Of a stretch of 64,000 nt of DNA, positions 63,684 to 64,000 are shown piece by piece; within the stretch, counting starts at the first letter, position 1; every line of letters starts with the position of its first letter. The DNA lies in contig NC_135257.1 in NCBI RefSeq assembly GCF_964204865.1, positions 9,446,151 to 9,510,150 of the forward strand. Reading direction: 5' to 3'. The position numbers and the translations under genes are program-made. Source of the stretch: Styela clava. Taxonomy: Eukaryota; Chordata; Ascidiacea; Stolidobranchia; Styelidae. Below the pieces are notes generated by a model. That model was given only the letters and a program-made list of their open reading frames with translations. It ran no database searches and was not told where the DNA came from.

Positions 63684-64000
63684 CTGAAACCTATTGGGAA
63701 GATAATATATGGGCTATTCCAAGTGACACTACGGGACAATTCCAGAAATTTTGCATGTTGTTAGATTCAATATATTTTCACATTTTCAGCTACATGTTTT
63801 GTTTCATTGTCCAATCAGTTGCTTTATTGAATATGTAAAAAATTGCACAAAAGTTACACCCAACCTTACTTAGTAGATAAAAAAAATATAGTAAAATATA
63901 GCGTGACACTACAGGACAGCAAATCCACCATGCACTAACAGTACGTTGTGTTGTGCTGGAAATTTTTGCGATGGTACAGTAGGAGCCCATAATATTTTCT
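63684..64000. other. Upstream dynein intron, cut by the window edge
   Basis: The ttcag acceptor on the minus strand joins the exon at 63683 in phase 0, so earlier exons must lie beyond 64000. No exon is recognisable in this stretch. Confidence 0.5.

Overview
The window is animal nuclear DNA: AT-rich, with spliced genes and GT-AG introns of mostly 0.2-1 kb, and no bacterial features. The gene set (LRRC57, TGS1, a GH18 chitinase with CBM14 domains, PUF60 and a dynein heavy chain like DNHD1) together with compact introns and abundant short hAT transposons suggests an invertebrate, perhaps an ascidian tunicate. The species is inference; no sequence here proves it.

Layout. 1-1480 has no recognisable gene. 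LRRC57 lies at 1522-2241 (+, one coding exon). TGS1 runs 3383-14875 (+); I could join 18 coding exons in consistent phase into 906 codons, ending in the cap-hypermethylase domain. An intronless seven-membrane-segment receptor-like gene is at 15801-16850 (+). A secreted chitinase runs 20212-30242 (+), with 13 shared coding exons and two possible last exons (28510-29054 or 29992-30242) that give different numbers of chitin-binding domains. A transposon cluster fills 32181-36528: a SINE, then an outer hAT element with an inner hAT element carrying a 506-codon transposase ORF, then a hAT MITE. PUF60 is at 37476-38876 (-, one coding exon). From 63683 down to 41696 (-) lies the 3' part of a divergent dynein heavy chain. 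I joined 28 coding exons into 1,920 codons ending in a stop; they cover AAA4, the stalk, AAA5, AAA6 and the C-terminal domain. The 5' part lies beyond the window edge.

The host genes do not form one pathway. TGS1 (trimethylguanosine capping of snRNA and, where present, spliced-leader RNA) and PUF60 (U2AF-type 3' splice-site recognition) both act in splicing. The chitinase is secreted, LRRC57 is probably myristoylated, and the DNHD1-like dynein probably serves a flagellum or cilium.

The most notable content is mobile DNA. Many introns hold short hAT-like elements with CAG-type ends and 8-bp target duplications centred on TA. There is a separate GG...CC-ended MITE family with 8-bp duplications, a fold-back element, a palindromic MITE and a SINE family. 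No new multi-gene system was found.
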